NCBI GenBank assembly: GCA_963714325.1
Contig: CAVQOB010000015.1
Coordinates: forward strand, 11,595-75,594
DNA length: 64,000 nucleotides
Source of the DNA: CAVQOB01 sp963714325
GTDB lineage: Bacteria > Pseudomonadota > Alphaproteobacteria > Rhizobiales > Hyphomicrobiaceae
Reading direction: 5' to 3'
This document shows, one piece after another, positions 17,236-26,559 of this stretch; position 1 is the first letter of the stretch; every line of letters starts with the position of its first letter. A program made the translations under genes and the position numbers. The notes beneath the pieces are model-generated. The model was not told the DNA's origin. It was given only the letters and a program-made list of their open reading frames with translations, and searched no databases.

Positions 17236-19647
17236 TCAGATACGCATCCTTCGGCCGGCCGGATCAAAAGCCGCCCCATTCAACCGTATCGCGGCACGCA
17301 TCTCACCCAGAATCTCAACTTCAAATTCTTGCATTGCCGCGCATTCTTTCGGCACGTACCCGAGCGCTACCGACACGCCAAGTATATGCGAGTACCCGCC
17401 AGAAGTCACCCATCCAACCGCCTTTCCGTCACGCAAAATGGGCTCGTCGCCGATGCAATCGGCATCCCCGGCATCGATCTTGAATCCGACCAGTCGCACC
17501 TTGCCACCGCTTGCGTTCTCCGCGACGACAGCATCCCGGCCGATGAAACTCCCCTTCCTCAAGTCGACAAATCGCATCAGTCCCGCTTCGATCGGCGCAT
17601 AAATCGGACGGTACTCACGCGCCCACGATCCGAATCCTTTTTCGAGCCGCAACGCGTTGAGGGCACGCCCACCAAATCGCCGGATACCAAACACCTCACC
17701 CGCATCCATCAGCACATCATTTAGCGCGCACAGATACTCGGGCCGCACCCAGATCTCATAGCCAAGATCGCCGGTGAACGAAATCCGCCCGACCAGCGCC
17801 GGGATCATGCCGACATCCATCGCCGCAAACGACAGGAACGGAAATGCAGCCGTCGACAGATCGTGCCGCACCAGCGTTTGCAGCAAGTCCCGCGATTTGG
17901 GCCCGGCAATCGACAGACCAACAAATTCAAGCGCTGCGGCTCGGATCGTCACGCCGGATAGCGGCAAATGCTGTTCGAACCACCGCTCATAGTGGCGTTC
18001 AGCCGCCATCGTACCGATCAGCAGAAACCGCTCAAGCCCCAACCGGACAATCGTAAAATCACCGATCAGCCGGCCTTGCCCGTTCAACATCGGCGACAGC
18101 GTGATGCGGCCAGCACGCGGCAGCCGCCCCGCCATCACATGATCCAGAAACGCTTCCGCCTTCGGCCCCGAAATCTCAAATTTCCCGTAGTTGGAAATCT
18201 CGAGCATGCCGACGCTCTCACGTACAGCTTGGACTTCCGCCGCCACATGCGCGTGCGCGTTCGAGCGCTTGAAGGTGATGTCCTCCCTCGCCTCGACACC
18301 CTGGGGTGCAAACCACAGCGCATGCTCAAGTCCACAATACTCGCCAAACACCGCCCCGTCGGCTTTCAATCGATCATAAAGCGCCGTCGTTTTTAGCGGC
18401 CGCGCCGCCGCCAATTCCTCGTTGGGAAAGCGGATCTGGAAACGCCGCGAATAGTTCTCCCGCACCCGGGCGTTGGTGTAGGCAAGCGTCGCCCAGTCAC
18501 CAAAGCGCGCGACATCCATCCCCCAGATATCCCCGCCCGGATCGCCATGCACCATCCAGTTCGCGAGCGACAATCCAACGCCGCCACCCTGGCTGAACCC
18601 AGCCATCACGCCGCACGCCACCCAGTAATTCTTCAAGCCGCTGACCGGACCGATCACCGGATTGCCGTCCGGCGCAAACGTGAAGGGACCATTGATGATT
18701 TTTTTGATACCGGCCTTCTCGATTGCCGGGAAATGCCGGAAGCCAACTTCCAGCGACGGCGCGATCCGCTCCAGATCGTTGGGCAGCAAATTCTGCCCGA
18801 AATCCCACGGCGTTGTCGTCTCGCTCCACGGCTTGCCGGCCCGCTCGTAAGTGCCCATCAGCATGCCGCCGCGCTCCTGGCGCAGGTAGATCTCGCCTTC
18901 AAAGTCGATGATGTGCAGCTGCTCTTTCGGCTGGTTCTTCAGTTCCGCCATGTCTTCGGTGATGAGGTACTGATGCTCCATCGCGAGAATGGGCAACTCT
19001 AAACCCGCCATCCGCCCGACGTCACGCGCCCATAATCCGCCGGCATTGACGACGTGTTCGGTGCGGATCGTCCCCTGTTCGGTGACGACATCCCAACTGC
19101 CGTCGGTTCGCGCGTTGGTCTCGAGCACACGGTTGTGCCGCACAATCGTCGCACCTTGAATTTGCGCGGCTTTGGCATAGGCATGCGTCACACCGGAGGG
19201 ATCGACATGCCCCTCGATCGGATCATACAGCGCACCAATGAAATGCCGCTCGTCCATCAGCGGCAGCAGTTTCTTCGCCTCTGCCATCGATAGAAAATCG
19301 AGGTCCATGCCGAGATAGCGGCCACGCGCCTTGACCATCTTCAACCAGTCGAGCCGCGCCGGCGTACCCGCCAGCATCAACCCGCCGGTGATATGCACCC
19401 CGCACGAAACACCGGAGATCCGCTCAATCTCGTCATACAGTTTGATGGTGTACTGCTGCAGCTTGGCGACGTTCGGATCGCCGTTGACGGTGTGCATGCC
19501 ACCGGCCGCGTGCCACGTTGACCCCGACGTCAGCTCGGCGCGCTCAACGAGCATCACATCGCGCCAGCCAAGCTTCGTTAAATGGTACAAAACGCTGGCA
19601 CCAACCACGCCGCCACCAATGACCACCACCTGCGCTGTTGCTTTCAT
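17236..19647 (-). CDS. FAD-dependent dimethylglycine/sarcosine dehydrogenase-like protein with GcvT domain
   Basis: This 803-residue enzyme oxidatively demethylates an N-methylated amino acid and probably passes the one-carbon unit to tetrahydrofolate. The N-terminal FAD domain starts with VVIGGGVVGASVLYHLT (residues 8-24). STWHAAGG (H46) matches the histidine that binds FAD covalently in dimethylglycine dehydrogenase. The C-terminal half, from about 425, is a GcvT-like aminomethyltransferase domain (EISNYGKFEISGPKAEAFLD, RLEKGFGSWAREY). It stands alone; genes for choline or betaine catabolism are not adjacent, so the natural substrate stays open among dimethylglycine, sarcosine and related compounds. 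Confidence 0.9.
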   Translation of the reverse strand: MKATAQVVVIGGGVVGASVLYHLTKLGWRDVMLVERAELTSGSTWHAAGGMHTVNGDPNVAKLQQYTIKLYDEIERISGVSCGVHITGGLMLAGTPARLDWLKMVKARGRYLGMDLDFLSMAEAKKLLPLMDERHFIGALYDPIEGHVDPSGVTHAYAKAAQIQGATIVRHNRVLETNARTDGSWDVVTEQGTIRTEHVVNAGGLWARDVGRMAGLELPILAMEHQYLITEDMAELKNQPKEQLHIIDFEGEIYLRQERGGMLMGTYERAGKPWSETTTPWDFGQNLLPNDLERIAPSLEVGFRHFPAIEKAGIKKIINGPFTFAPDGNPVIGPVSGLKNYWVACGVMAGFSQGGGVGLSLANWMVHGDPGGDIWGMDVARFGDWATLAYTNARVRENYSRRFQIRFPNEELAAARPLKTTALYDRLKADGAVFGEYCGLEHALWFAPQGVEAREDITFKRSNAHAHVAAEVQAVRESVGMLEISNYGKFEISGPKAEAFLDHVMAGRLPRAGRITLSPMLNGQGRLIGDFTIVRLGLERFLLIGTMAAERHYERWFEQHLPLSGVTIRAAALEFVGLSIAGPKSRDLLQTLVRHDLSTAAFPFLSFAAMDVGMIPALVGRISFTGDLGYEIWVRPEYLCALNDVLMDAGEVFGIRRFGGRALNALRLEKGFGSWAREYRPIYAPIEAGLMRFVDLRKGSFIGRDAVVAENASGGKVRLVGFKIDAGDADCIGDEPILRDGKAVGWVTSGGYSHILGVSVALGYVPKECAAMQEFEVEILGEMRAAIRLNGAAFDPAGRRMRI

Positions 19648-19956
19648 CGGCTGGCCGTCCCTATCCGCTACGCCGAAACGCTATCGGAGGCGGCAAACAC
19701 GCGCCAGTGACCATTCGAGGTTTTGGCGCATGTCGCGCGACTGGGAACACAGCAGGAACATGTGGCTCGACATTCCGCTCGCACAGAACCAGAATTCGTG
19801 TATAAAGCCGCCAGCGACAAGCTCGATATGAAGGCTTGCCCGCACATCTGTGACCCAGCTGGACGACATCCCGGCTGTGGCCGCCAGCGAGACTGACGCC
19901 TGCAAATGGCAACCTTTCTCGCGCCTCAGAAACACGAAAACAGAAAGGACTGACCG
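19648..19956. other. Spacer before rpsO, with one doubtful small ORF
   Basis: This 309-bp stretch should carry the divergent promoters of the dehydrogenase gene and rpsO. No truB remnant is present, although truB usually precedes rpsO. A minus-strand open frame from 19869 to 19681 (62 codons, MSSSWVTDVRASLHIELVAG...) reads plausibly as a protein and ends 33 bp before the dehydrogenase start, but lacks a clear ribosome binding site and matches no family I know. Confidence 0.4.
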
Positions 19957-20226
19957 ATGTCGGTAACAACCGAGCGCAAAGCGCAATTGGTGAAGGAATA
20001 TTCGTCGAAGGCCAACGACACGGGTTCGCCCGAAGTCCAGATCGCGCTCCTCACCGAGCGGATCAACAGCCTGACGGACCATTTCAAGCTGCACAAGAAG
20101 GACAACCATTCCCGGCGCGGCCTGCTGAAGATGGTCAGCCAGCGCCGCAGCCTCCTCGACCATGTCAAGTCGAAGGACGAGGGTCGCTACAAGAAGATCA
20201 TCGAACGCCTGGAACTGCGCCGCTAG
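19957..20226 (+). CDS. rpsO: Small ribosomal subunit protein uS15
   Basis: uS15 binds the central domain of 16S rRNA early in 30S assembly. The 89-residue sequence is full length and has the family signature around TGSPEVQIALLTERINSLT and HKKDNHSRRGLLKMV. An AAAGGA precedes the ATG at good distance. As in most bacteria, pnp follows, but here 363 bp away. Autoregulation through a 5' leader pseudoknot is known in E. coli and cannot be confirmed here by eye. Confidence 0.97.
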   Translation: MSVTTERKAQLVKEYSSKANDTGSPEVQIALLTERINSLTDHFKLHKKDNHSRRGLLKMVSQRRSLLDHVKSKDEGRYKKIIERLELRR

Positions 20227-20227
20227 A

Positions 20228-20271
20228 GTGCTTCCGGGAAAAGTGTGAGCGGTTTTCCCGAAAAGAAGCAC
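20228..20271. repeat. Extragenic palindrome after rpsO
   Basis: GTGCTTC plus CGGGAAAA (20228-20242) pairs with TTTTCCCG (20253-20260) and GAAGCAC (20265-20271), giving a 15-bp stem with an AAAA bulge. It begins 2 bp after the rpsO stop. It resembles the widespread intergenic repeats of Hyphomicrobiales. No T-run follows, so RNA 3'-end protection or processing is more likely than simple termination. Confidence 0.6.
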
Positions 20272-20286
20272 GACAAAACAAAGGGC

Positions 20287-20327
20287 TAGGGTCGTTCTCT
20301 GATTCAATCAAAACCGGAACGACCCTA
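20287..20327. repeat. Second extragenic palindrome, 11-bp perfect arms
   Basis: TAGGGTCGTTC (20287-20297) is matched exactly by GAACGACCCTA (20317-20327). The loop contains TTCAATCAAAA. This form is a familiar intergenic repeat in Hyphomicrobiales genomes. Confidence 0.6.
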
Positions 20328-20589
20328 AGCGCACATACCAAGTTCAGCCGCGATTCCGCGGCTCGCATCTTTGCCAACCAACGACTTAAGACTTGGGTGA
20401 CAGAGCTGTGAGCCGCTCTCCCTCGCAGGAGAAGCGGAGAAAACCGCGCGCGCCAACCCGATCGCTGGGCGCGGCGCGCGATAGCGCCGATCTATAGCTA
20501 TACCCCTATAGACAAGCGCCAAAGCTAAAGATTTGCACGATAACGACGTCCGCACGAAAAGATGCACGAGAGAGAAACGAGAACCGAAG

Positions 20590-22779
20590 ATGTTTGATAT
20601 CCATAGTGTCGAAATTGATTGGGCAGGCCGCAAGCTGCGCCTCGAAACCGGCAGGATCGCTCGCCAAGCCGACGCTGCCGTCTACGCCAGCTACGGTGAG
20701 ACCAGCGTGCTTGCGACTGTCGTTGGCGCCCGCTCCGTCAAGCCCGGCATCGATTTCTTCCCCCTGACCGTCAACTACCAGGAAAAGACCTACGCAGCCG
20801 GCAAGATCCCCGGCGGCTACTTCAAGCGCGAAGGTCGCCCGACCGAAAAGGAAACGCTGACCTCGCGGCTGATCGACCGTCCCATCCGTCCGCTGTTTAT
20901 CGAAGGTTTCAAGAACGAAACCCAGGTTGTCATCACCGTCCTGTCCCATGATCTTGAGAACGATCCCGACATTCTCGGCATGGTCGCGGCGTCGGCCGCC
21001 CTGACACTTTCGGGCCTGCCATTCCTCGGACCGATCGGCGCCTCGCGTGTCGGCATGATCGACGGCAAGTTCGTCCTCAATCCACTCGTCGACGAAATGC
21101 CCAAGAGCGATCTCGATCTCGTCATCGCCGGCACCGTCGACGCCGTCATGATGGTCGAATCGGAAGCCAAAGAATTGACCGAAGCCCAGATGCTTGAAGC
21201 CGTCATGCTCGGTCATCGCGGCTTCCAGCCGGTAATCGACGCCATCATCAAGCTCGCCGAAAAGGCCGCCAAGGAGCCGTGGAACATCCAGGCACCCGAC
21301 TATTCGGCCGAAAAATCGCAGATGAAGGGTCTGATCGAACACGATCTGCGCGAAGCGTTCGCCGTCAAGGAAAAGCAGGCGCGCTACGCCAAGGTCGACG
21401 CCGCCAAATCAAAAGCCATGGCCGCGATGAAGCCAGCCGACGCCGCGCCCGACGTCGGCGCCAAGCTCGGCTCCGTCTTCAAGGCCTTGGAACAAGACGT
21501 CGTTCGCGGCGACATCATCCGCACCAAGCGCCGCATCGATGGTCGCGACCTGCAGACGGTCCGCCCGATCGTCTCTGAAGTCCACGTTCTGCCGCGCACC
21601 CATGGCTCGGCACTTTTCACCCGTGGTGAAACCCAGGCCCTCGTCGTCGCGACACTCGGTACTGGTGACGACGAGCAGTACATCGACAGCCTCGAAGGCA
21701 CCAAGAAGGAACGCTTCCTGCTGCACTACAACTTCCCTCCCTACTCTGTGGGCGAAACCGGCCGCATGGGCTCGCCCGGCCGGCGTGAAATCGGCCACGG
21801 CAAGCTCGCCTATCGCGCCGTCCGTCCGCTGTTGCCCTCCAACGATGAATTCCCCTACGTCCTGCGCGTCGTCTCGGAAATCACCGAAAGCAACGGCTCC
21901 TCATCGATGGCAACCGTCTGCGGCACCTCGCTCGCACTGATGGACGCTGGCGTCCCCCTGAAGCGTCCGGTCGCCGGCATCGCCATGGGCCTGATCAAGG
22001 AAGGTAACGACTTCGCGGTGCTCTCCGACATCCTCGGCGATGAAGATCATCTCGGCGACATGGACTTCAAGGTGGCTGGCACCGAGAAGGGCATCACCGC
22101 GCTGCAGATGGACATCAAGATCACCGGCATCACCGAAGAGATCATGCGTGTCGCGTTGGCGCAGGCCCATCACGGCCGCCTGCACATCTTGAAGGAAATG
22201 TCGAAAGCCATGACCGGCGCCCGCGCCGAACTTGGCGAACACGCGCCACGCATCGAGACCATCAAGATCCCGGTCGACAAGATCCGCGAAGTGATCGGTT
22301 CCGGCGGTTCGGTCATCCGCGCGATGGTCGAAGAAACCGGCGCCAAGATCGACATCGAAGACGACGGCACCATCAAGGTCGCCGCCGCCAAGAAGGAATC
22401 GATCGATGCCGCCATGGCCCGCATCAAGGCGATCACGCAGGAGCCCGAGCTCGGCATGATCTACAAGGGCAAGGTCGTGAAGCTGATGGATTTCGGCGCC
22501 TTCGTGAACTTCTTCGGCCCCAAGGACGGCCTCGTGCACGTCTCGCAATTGAGCAGCACCATGCGCCCGAACCATCCGAACGAAGTCGTCAAGGAAGGTC
22601 AGGAAGTCTACGTCAAGCTGCTCGGCTTCGATGATCGCGGCAAGACCAAGCTTTCGATGAAGATCGTCGACCAGACGACCGGCATTGAGATCCCGCGCGC
22701 CGAAGGCGAACCCGATCCCATGGAAGGCGCTGCCAGCCGTCCGCCGCGCCGTGACGACCGACCGCGCCGCCGCAACTGA
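20590..22779 (+). CDS. pnp: Polyribonucleotide nucleotidyltransferase (PNPase)
   Basis: PNPase degrades RNA from the 3' end with phosphate and is part of RNA decay and quality control. The 729-residue product has two RNase PH-like domains (N-terminal half and about 310-530, with RRIDGRDLQTVRPI and MGSPGRREIGHGKLA), then a KH domain (VIGSGGSVIRAMVEETGAK) and an S1 domain (GMIYKGKVVKLMDFGAFVNF). The start ATG at 20590 (MFDIHSVEIDW) matches the family. A short Arg/Pro-rich tail ends the protein. A strong terminator follows. Confidence 0.97.
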   Translation: MFDIHSVEIDWAGRKLRLETGRIARQADAAVYASYGETSVLATVVGARSVKPGIDFFPLTVNYQEKTYAAGKIPGGYFKREGRPTEKETLTSRLIDRPIRPLFIEGFKNETQVVITVLSHDLENDPDILGMVAASAALTLSGLPFLGPIGASRVGMIDGKFVLNPLVDEMPKSDLDLVIAGTVDAVMMVESEAKELTEAQMLEAVMLGHRGFQPVIDAIIKLAEKAAKEPWNIQAPDYSAEKSQMKGLIEHDLREAFAVKEKQARYAKVDAAKSKAMAAMKPADAAPDVGAKLGSVFKALEQDVVRGDIIRTKRRIDGRDLQTVRPIVSEVHVLPRTHGSALFTRGETQALVVATLGTGDDEQYIDSLEGTKKERFLLHYNFPPYSVGETGRMGSPGRREIGHGKLAYRAVRPLLPSNDEFPYVLRVVSEITESNGSSSMATVCGTSLALMDAGVPLKRPVAGIAMGLIKEGNDFAVLSDILGDEDHLGDMDFKVAGTEKGITALQMDIKITGITEEIMRVALAQAHHGRLHILKEMSKAMTGARAELGEHAPRIETIKIPVDKIREVIGSGGSVIRAMVEETGAKIDIEDDGTIKVAAAKKESIDAAMARIKAITQEPELGMIYKGKVVKLMDFGAFVNFFGPKDGLVHVSQLSSTMRPNHPNEVVKEGQEVYVKLLGFDDRGKTKLSMKIVDQTTGIEIPRAEGEPDPMEGAASRPPRRDDRPRRRN

Positions 22780-22815
22780 TCACGGCGTCACTGGCAACAG
22801 GCAAGACATCCAACG

Positions 22816-22840
22816 GACCGCTTCGGCGGTCTGTTTTTTT
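22816..22840 (+). terminator. Rho-independent terminator of pnp
   Basis: GACCGC-TTCG-GCGGTC is a 6-bp stem closed by a stable UUCG tetraloop, followed by TGTTTTTTT. It sits about 37 bp after the pnp stop and touches the 3' end of the convergent permease gene. Confidence 0.9.
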
Positions 22841-24554
22841 ATCCCCCCGCCCTGCCGCCTGCCACCGCCCGGTGCAGCAGTAGCACCGGAATCAACCCAA
22901 CCAGCACGATCGCCAGCGCGCCGAGTGCACCCTGCTCGAACTGCTCGAGCGCCGCGAACGTGTACACCTTCGTCGCTAGCGTCTCGAAATTCATCGGCCG
23001 CAGCAGCAGCGTCGCCGGCAACTCCTTCATGCCATCGACGAACACCAGCAACGCGGCAGCCGCAAGCGCCGGCGCCAGCATTGGAAGATGCACGCGAAGC
23101 AGTGCAGAAGTGGCCGTTTCACCCAGTGTCCGCGCGGCAGAATCGAGGTTGGGCGAGAGCCGCGCATATCCAGCCTCGATATTGCCGACAGCAATAGCAA
23201 GAAATCGACAGACATAGGCCAGCACCAGGATAGCGACGCTGCCCGACAGCAGCAACCCGCTCGAAATCCCAATCGTCCGCCGCAGCACACCATCAACCGC
23301 CGCATCGAGTCCGGCCAGCGGAATGATGAGACCCAGCGCCAGAATGACGCCAGGGATTGCATAGCCGACGCCAACCAACCGCAATGCCGATACCGTGAAC
23401 CAGCTCTTTTGCGTTCGCCCCGCGTAGACGAGCGCGATCCCCAGCACGACCGAGATGACCGCCGCCATCGCCGCCAGCACGACACTGTTCAACGCCGCCC
23501 GCCAGAACCCGCCAGCCATCGCTTCTCCGGCATAGCGCGCGGCATGCGAGATCAATACGAAAAAAGGTACGCCGAACCCAGCCAAGACTGGCAACAGACA
23601 GACCATTGTCGCCACCCAACCCCGCCATCCCAAGAGGTCGCTGAAGGGGATAGCCCGGTAGCGTCCGGTGGTATGATGGACAAGCCCGCCGCCACGCTGC
23701 GCCCGCTCAGCCACAAACAGCCCGATTGCCAACACCAGCACCACGATCGCGATCTGGGCAGCGCCGCCAAGGCTGCCCCGTTGCAGCCACGTGGAGTAAA
23801 CCGCGACAGTGAGCGTCTCAACACCAAGATATTGCACCGCGCCGAAGTCATTCAGGCACTCCATCAGCACCAGCGCGACGCCAGCGGCGAGCGCTGGCCG
23901 GGCCAACGGCAAAGCCACCGCAAACAACGTACCCAACGGCGTTCGCCCAAGCGTGCGTGCCACTTCCAACACGCAAACCGATTGCTGCACGAAACTCGCT
24001 CGCGCCGCGAGGTAAACGTAGGGGTAGAGCACGCACGCCATCACCCCGATGGCACCGCCAAGTCCCCGCACCTCCGGGATCCAGCTATCGGCCGGCGATC
24101 GCCATCCGAACACCGCTTGCAACGTGCGCTGCAGTGGCCCGGTGAACTCCAGCAATTCAACATAGGTGTAGGCGGTGATGTAGGTTGGCATTGCCAACGG
24201 AAGCACCAACAGCCGATCGATCAGCGAACGGCCGGGAAACCGAAACATCGTCACGAGCCACGCCATGCCTGCACCAATGACCAGCGTCATCAGCCCCACG
24301 CCACCGAGCAGTGCCGCTGTTTCGCCAAATGCGCGAGGCAGCACTTGCCGGATCAAATGCGGCCAGACCGGATCAATAGGCCGCGCTGCCATCACGAGGA
24401 TGGCAACGATCGGCAACAGCACGACCGCGGCAATGCTAGCGATCAGCGCCATTAGGCCCCGCGACTGAGCCTTGAACTGACCGCGCACCCATGCGCTCAT
24501 CCGTGCGGCCCGTCCAAAAGCTGCGCGCGCGCGCGTTGAAAGTGCAGAATTCAT
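22839..24554 (-). CDS. ABC transporter permease, FbpB/ThiP-type double-length
   Basis: This 571-residue inner-membrane protein is a fused permease with two copies of the binding-protein-dependent transport fold, about twelve membrane helices in all. Each half ends with an EAA-type loop (EVARTLGRTPLGTLFAVALPLARPA in the first, SAARTLGETATSALLRVHLP in the second), where the ATPase docks. This arrangement is typical of iron(III) (FbpB/SfuB) transporters. No FbpA or FbpC gene is adjacent, so its partners must be elsewhere. I take the ATG at 24554; ATG 24500 is a possible shorter start. Confidence 0.9.
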   Translation of the reverse strand: MNSALSTRARAAFGRAARMSAWVRGQFKAQSRGLMALIASIAAVVLLPIVAILVMAARPIDPVWPHLIRQVLPRAFGETAALLGGVGLMTLVIGAGMAWLVTMFRFPGRSLIDRLLVLPLAMPTYITAYTYVELLEFTGPLQRTLQAVFGWRSPADSWIPEVRGLGGAIGVMACVLYPYVYLAARASFVQQSVCVLEVARTLGRTPLGTLFAVALPLARPALAAGVALVLMECLNDFGAVQYLGVETLTVAVYSTWLQRGSLGGAAQIAIVVLVLAIGLFVAERAQRGGGLVHHTTGRYRAIPFSDLLGWRGWVATMVCLLPVLAGFGVPFFVLISHAARYAGEAMAGGFWRAALNSVVLAAMAAVISVVLGIALVYAGRTQKSWFTVSALRLVGVGYAIPGVILALGLIIPLAGLDAAVDGVLRRTIGISSGLLLSGSVAILVLAYVCRFLAIAVGNIEAGYARLSPNLDSAARTLGETATSALLRVHLPMLAPALAAAALLVFVDGMKELPATLLLRPMNFETLATKVYTFAALEQFEQGALGALAIVLVGLIPVLLLHRAVAGGRAGG

Positions 24555-24634
24555 GGGTGGATGGCAATCACTGTCGTTCCGCACCTTCGTTGCGTCGGCG
24601 ATGGTCCGCAACAGACGTTACCCAACCGTCGCCG

Positions 24635-25426
24635 TCAAGCAGCCCCAACATCTGGGCCAACATCTGGCAATGCAACTCGGTCGCCCGCAAAGATCAGCGC
24701 AGCGCGCGTCCCAACCCCGACCGTACTGTCGAACGACAGCCGCGCCCCATTCGCCTGGGCGAGTTCCTGACTGAGTAGCAGACCGAGGCCTAGTCCCGAC
24801 CGGCTATCAAGTGCGGTCCGATGCAATGGCCGGGCAAGTCCGGACCGGATCCAAGCCAGATCGTCCGCCGCAATCCCATCACCCGTATCCGTCACGACAA
24901 TGTCAATGCTTCCATCGCGCCACCGACGGGCCTCGATCGTGATCAGACCGCCGGGCGCCGTAAATTTCACCGCATTGCCGAGCAGGTTGAGCAGGATCTG
25001 CGTGACGGCACCGTGATGAGCGCGGATCAATGGCAAGCCCAGCTCGATGCGCTGATCCAATCCGATACCACCTCGCTCAGCACTGCCTCGCACCAACGTC
25101 AGCGCCAATGGGATCACGACACCAAGATCGACACGATCATGCGCCCGTGAAACGTCTGGCAACGACGTCGCTGACCCAGCCGACATGCGATCAATGATGG
25201 TCAAGGCATGCCGCAGCCCGTCGTAGATGTCCGCCGCGTATTGCCGGTAACGCGCATTGCCGAGCGGCCCGAAATGCTCGTCCCTGAGGATTTCAGCGAA
25301 AGTCATGGCCGCGCCAAGCGGGGTTCGCAGTTCGTGCGACAGCTGCTCAACGGTGTTTGAGACGTCATCGACCACCAAACGCCTGTGCACGCCCCGATCC
25401 GACACCACTTTTGGTCCAACTGTCAT
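24635..25426 (-). CDS. Sensorless histidine kinase
   Basis: This 263-residue protein holds only the core of a sensor kinase: a HisKA dimerisation domain with the phosphorylated histidine in EQLSHELRTPLGAAMTF, and an HATPase domain with N box (QILLNLLGNAVKFTAPGG), G1 box (VTDTGDGIA) and G2 box (GLGLGLLLSQEL). The phrase EHFGPLGNARYRQYAADI after the H box recalls the PleC/DivJ group. There is no membrane segment or input domain, so it is cytoplasmic or receives its signal from a partner. No response regulator gene is adjacent. The frame is complete with a start ATG at 25426. Confidence 0.85.
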   Translation of the reverse strand: MTVGPKVVSDRGVHRRLVVDDVSNTVEQLSHELRTPLGAAMTFAEILRDEHFGPLGNARYRQYAADIYDGLRHALTIIDRMSAGSATSLPDVSRAHDRVDLGVVIPLALTLVRGSAERGGIGLDQRIELGLPLIRAHHGAVTQILLNLLGNAVKFTAPGGLITIEARRWRDGSIDIVVTDTGDGIAADDLAWIRSGLARPLHRTALDSRSGLGLGLLLSQELAQANGARLSFDSTVGVGTRAALIFAGDRVALPDVGPDVGAA

Positions 25427-25587
25427 AGGCTTGCCGTCCGGTCAGAGTTGCAACCTTAGCCATAAGAAGTACCGCGCCATCCGTCCATGGACCACAAACC
25501 CGGCCATTTTGAACGAATTTCCCTTTCGCATTGGGTATCGCCATCGCTATAGTTGTCACAATTCCACAAAACCAGGAGCTGAAGACC

Positions 25588-25959
25588 ATGGCAGAACAGC
25601 CGAAATTGGAAATCCCCGAAGCAATGCGGGAAATGGCCGAGCGCAACGTCGAGCAATCTCGCCAAGCCTACACGCAGTTCCTGGACATGGCGCGGCAAGC
25701 CCAATCGATGATGACCAAGTCAACCGAAGCGGTCACCGAGAGCGCACGCGACGTGCAGTCCAAGGCGTTGCGTTACGCTGAGGAAAACATGACCGCAAAT
25801 TTTGCCTTTGTCAGTGACTTGGCGCGCGCAAAAGATCTCAATGAAGTCATGCAAGTCCAGCAACGGCACGCGCAAAAGCAGATGTTGAACTATACCCATC
25901 AGGCGCAGGATCTCGCACGTCTCATGGCAGAGGCCGCCCAGAAAGCCGGCAAGCCCTGA
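25588..25959 (+). CDS. Phasin family protein
   Basis: This 123-residue protein should coat polyhydroxyalkanoate granules. The whole sequence is amphipathic helix rich in Ala, Gln, Glu and Met (EQSRQAYTQFLDMARQAQS, QMLNYTHQAQDLARLMAEAA) and matches the alphaproteobacterial phasin family. The ATG at 25588 lies 9 bp after AGGAG. It is divergent from the histidine kinase gene. Its presence agrees with the ccr/ecm pair in pointing to storage and use of C4 acyl units. Confidence 0.9.
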   Translation: MAEQPKLEIPEAMREMAERNVEQSRQAYTQFLDMARQAQSMMTKSTEAVTESARDVQSKALRYAEENMTANFAFVSDLARAKDLNEVMQVQQRHAQKQMLNYTHQAQDLARLMAEAAQKAGKP

Positions 25960-26126
25960 CAACCGTTCGTGCGACGAACGTCGTGCCGTCAGTCACCGTC
26001 GTTAGCACCATTTGTGGTGGAAAACTCAAACCATCGCCACAGTAGCGCCACAGCCATGGGTTGTATTGCTGCGCCTGAGCGTTACAACGCCAGTCGACCC
26101 TGAAAAGCTCTCGAAAGCTAACGTCC

Positions 26127-26504
26127 ATGAAGTCCATCAACTGGCCCGTCACCACGATCGTAGCGATCATGCTCGGCATCGCTGCCACAGCCGCATTGGC
26201 CCAGCATGCCGGTCACGCGCCACAGGTCAACAGCAAGACCGCCAACAAAGCGCCATCGACCAAAGAGTTCGCGGCCGCCAATGACAAGATGCACAAGGAC
26301 ATGGCGATCGCCTTCTCTGGCAACGCCGACGTCGACTTCGTGCGCGGCATGATCCCACATCACCAGGGCGCCATCGACATGGCCAAGGTCGTGTTGGCAC
26401 ACGGCAAGGACAAGGAGATCGCCAAGCTCGCCGCTGATGTGATCAAGGCGCAGGAAACCGAGATCGCCCAGATGCGCGATTGGCTGAAGAAGAACGCGAA
26501 ATAG
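26127..26504 (+). CDS. DUF305 (CopM-like) periplasmic protein
   Basis: This is a 125-residue exported protein. Residues 1-25 form a signal peptide ending in ALAQ. The DUF305 core has the diagnostic DFVRGMIPHHQGAIDMAK (H78, H79), and further Met and His residues occur around it. Some members bind copper or silver, for example cyanobacterial CopM; the metal role here is inference. It is monocistronic as far as can be seen. Confidence 0.9.
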   Translation: MKSINWPVTTIVAIMLGIAATAALAQHAGHAPQVNSKTANKAPSTKEFAAANDKMHKDMAIAFSGNADVDFVRGMIPHHQGAIDMAKVVLAHGKDKEIAKLAADVIKAQETEIAQMRDWLKKNAK

Positions 26505-26559
26505 CGGGCTCGACCAGAACACTCAATTTTTCCAGCACACGCAAATCAATCGGATAGGG

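Larger units (their letters stand above)
20227..20589. other. rpsO-pnp spacer with two hairpin repeats
   Basis: This 363-bp spacer holds the two palindromes listed separately and then a stretch likely to contain the pnp promoter and leader. In enterobacteria the pnp leader forms an RNase III hairpin used for autocontrol; no equivalent is obvious. No protein gene is supported here. Confidence 0.55.

Noticed and set aside
20506..21342. 278-codon minus-strand frame opposite pnp
   Set aside because: Antisense frame in a high-G+C gene; the plus-strand PNPase is beyond doubt.
23088..24455. 455-codon plus-strand frame opposite the FbpB-type permease
   Set aside because: Rich in His, Arg and Gln in the way antisense of hydrophobic genes is; no similarity.
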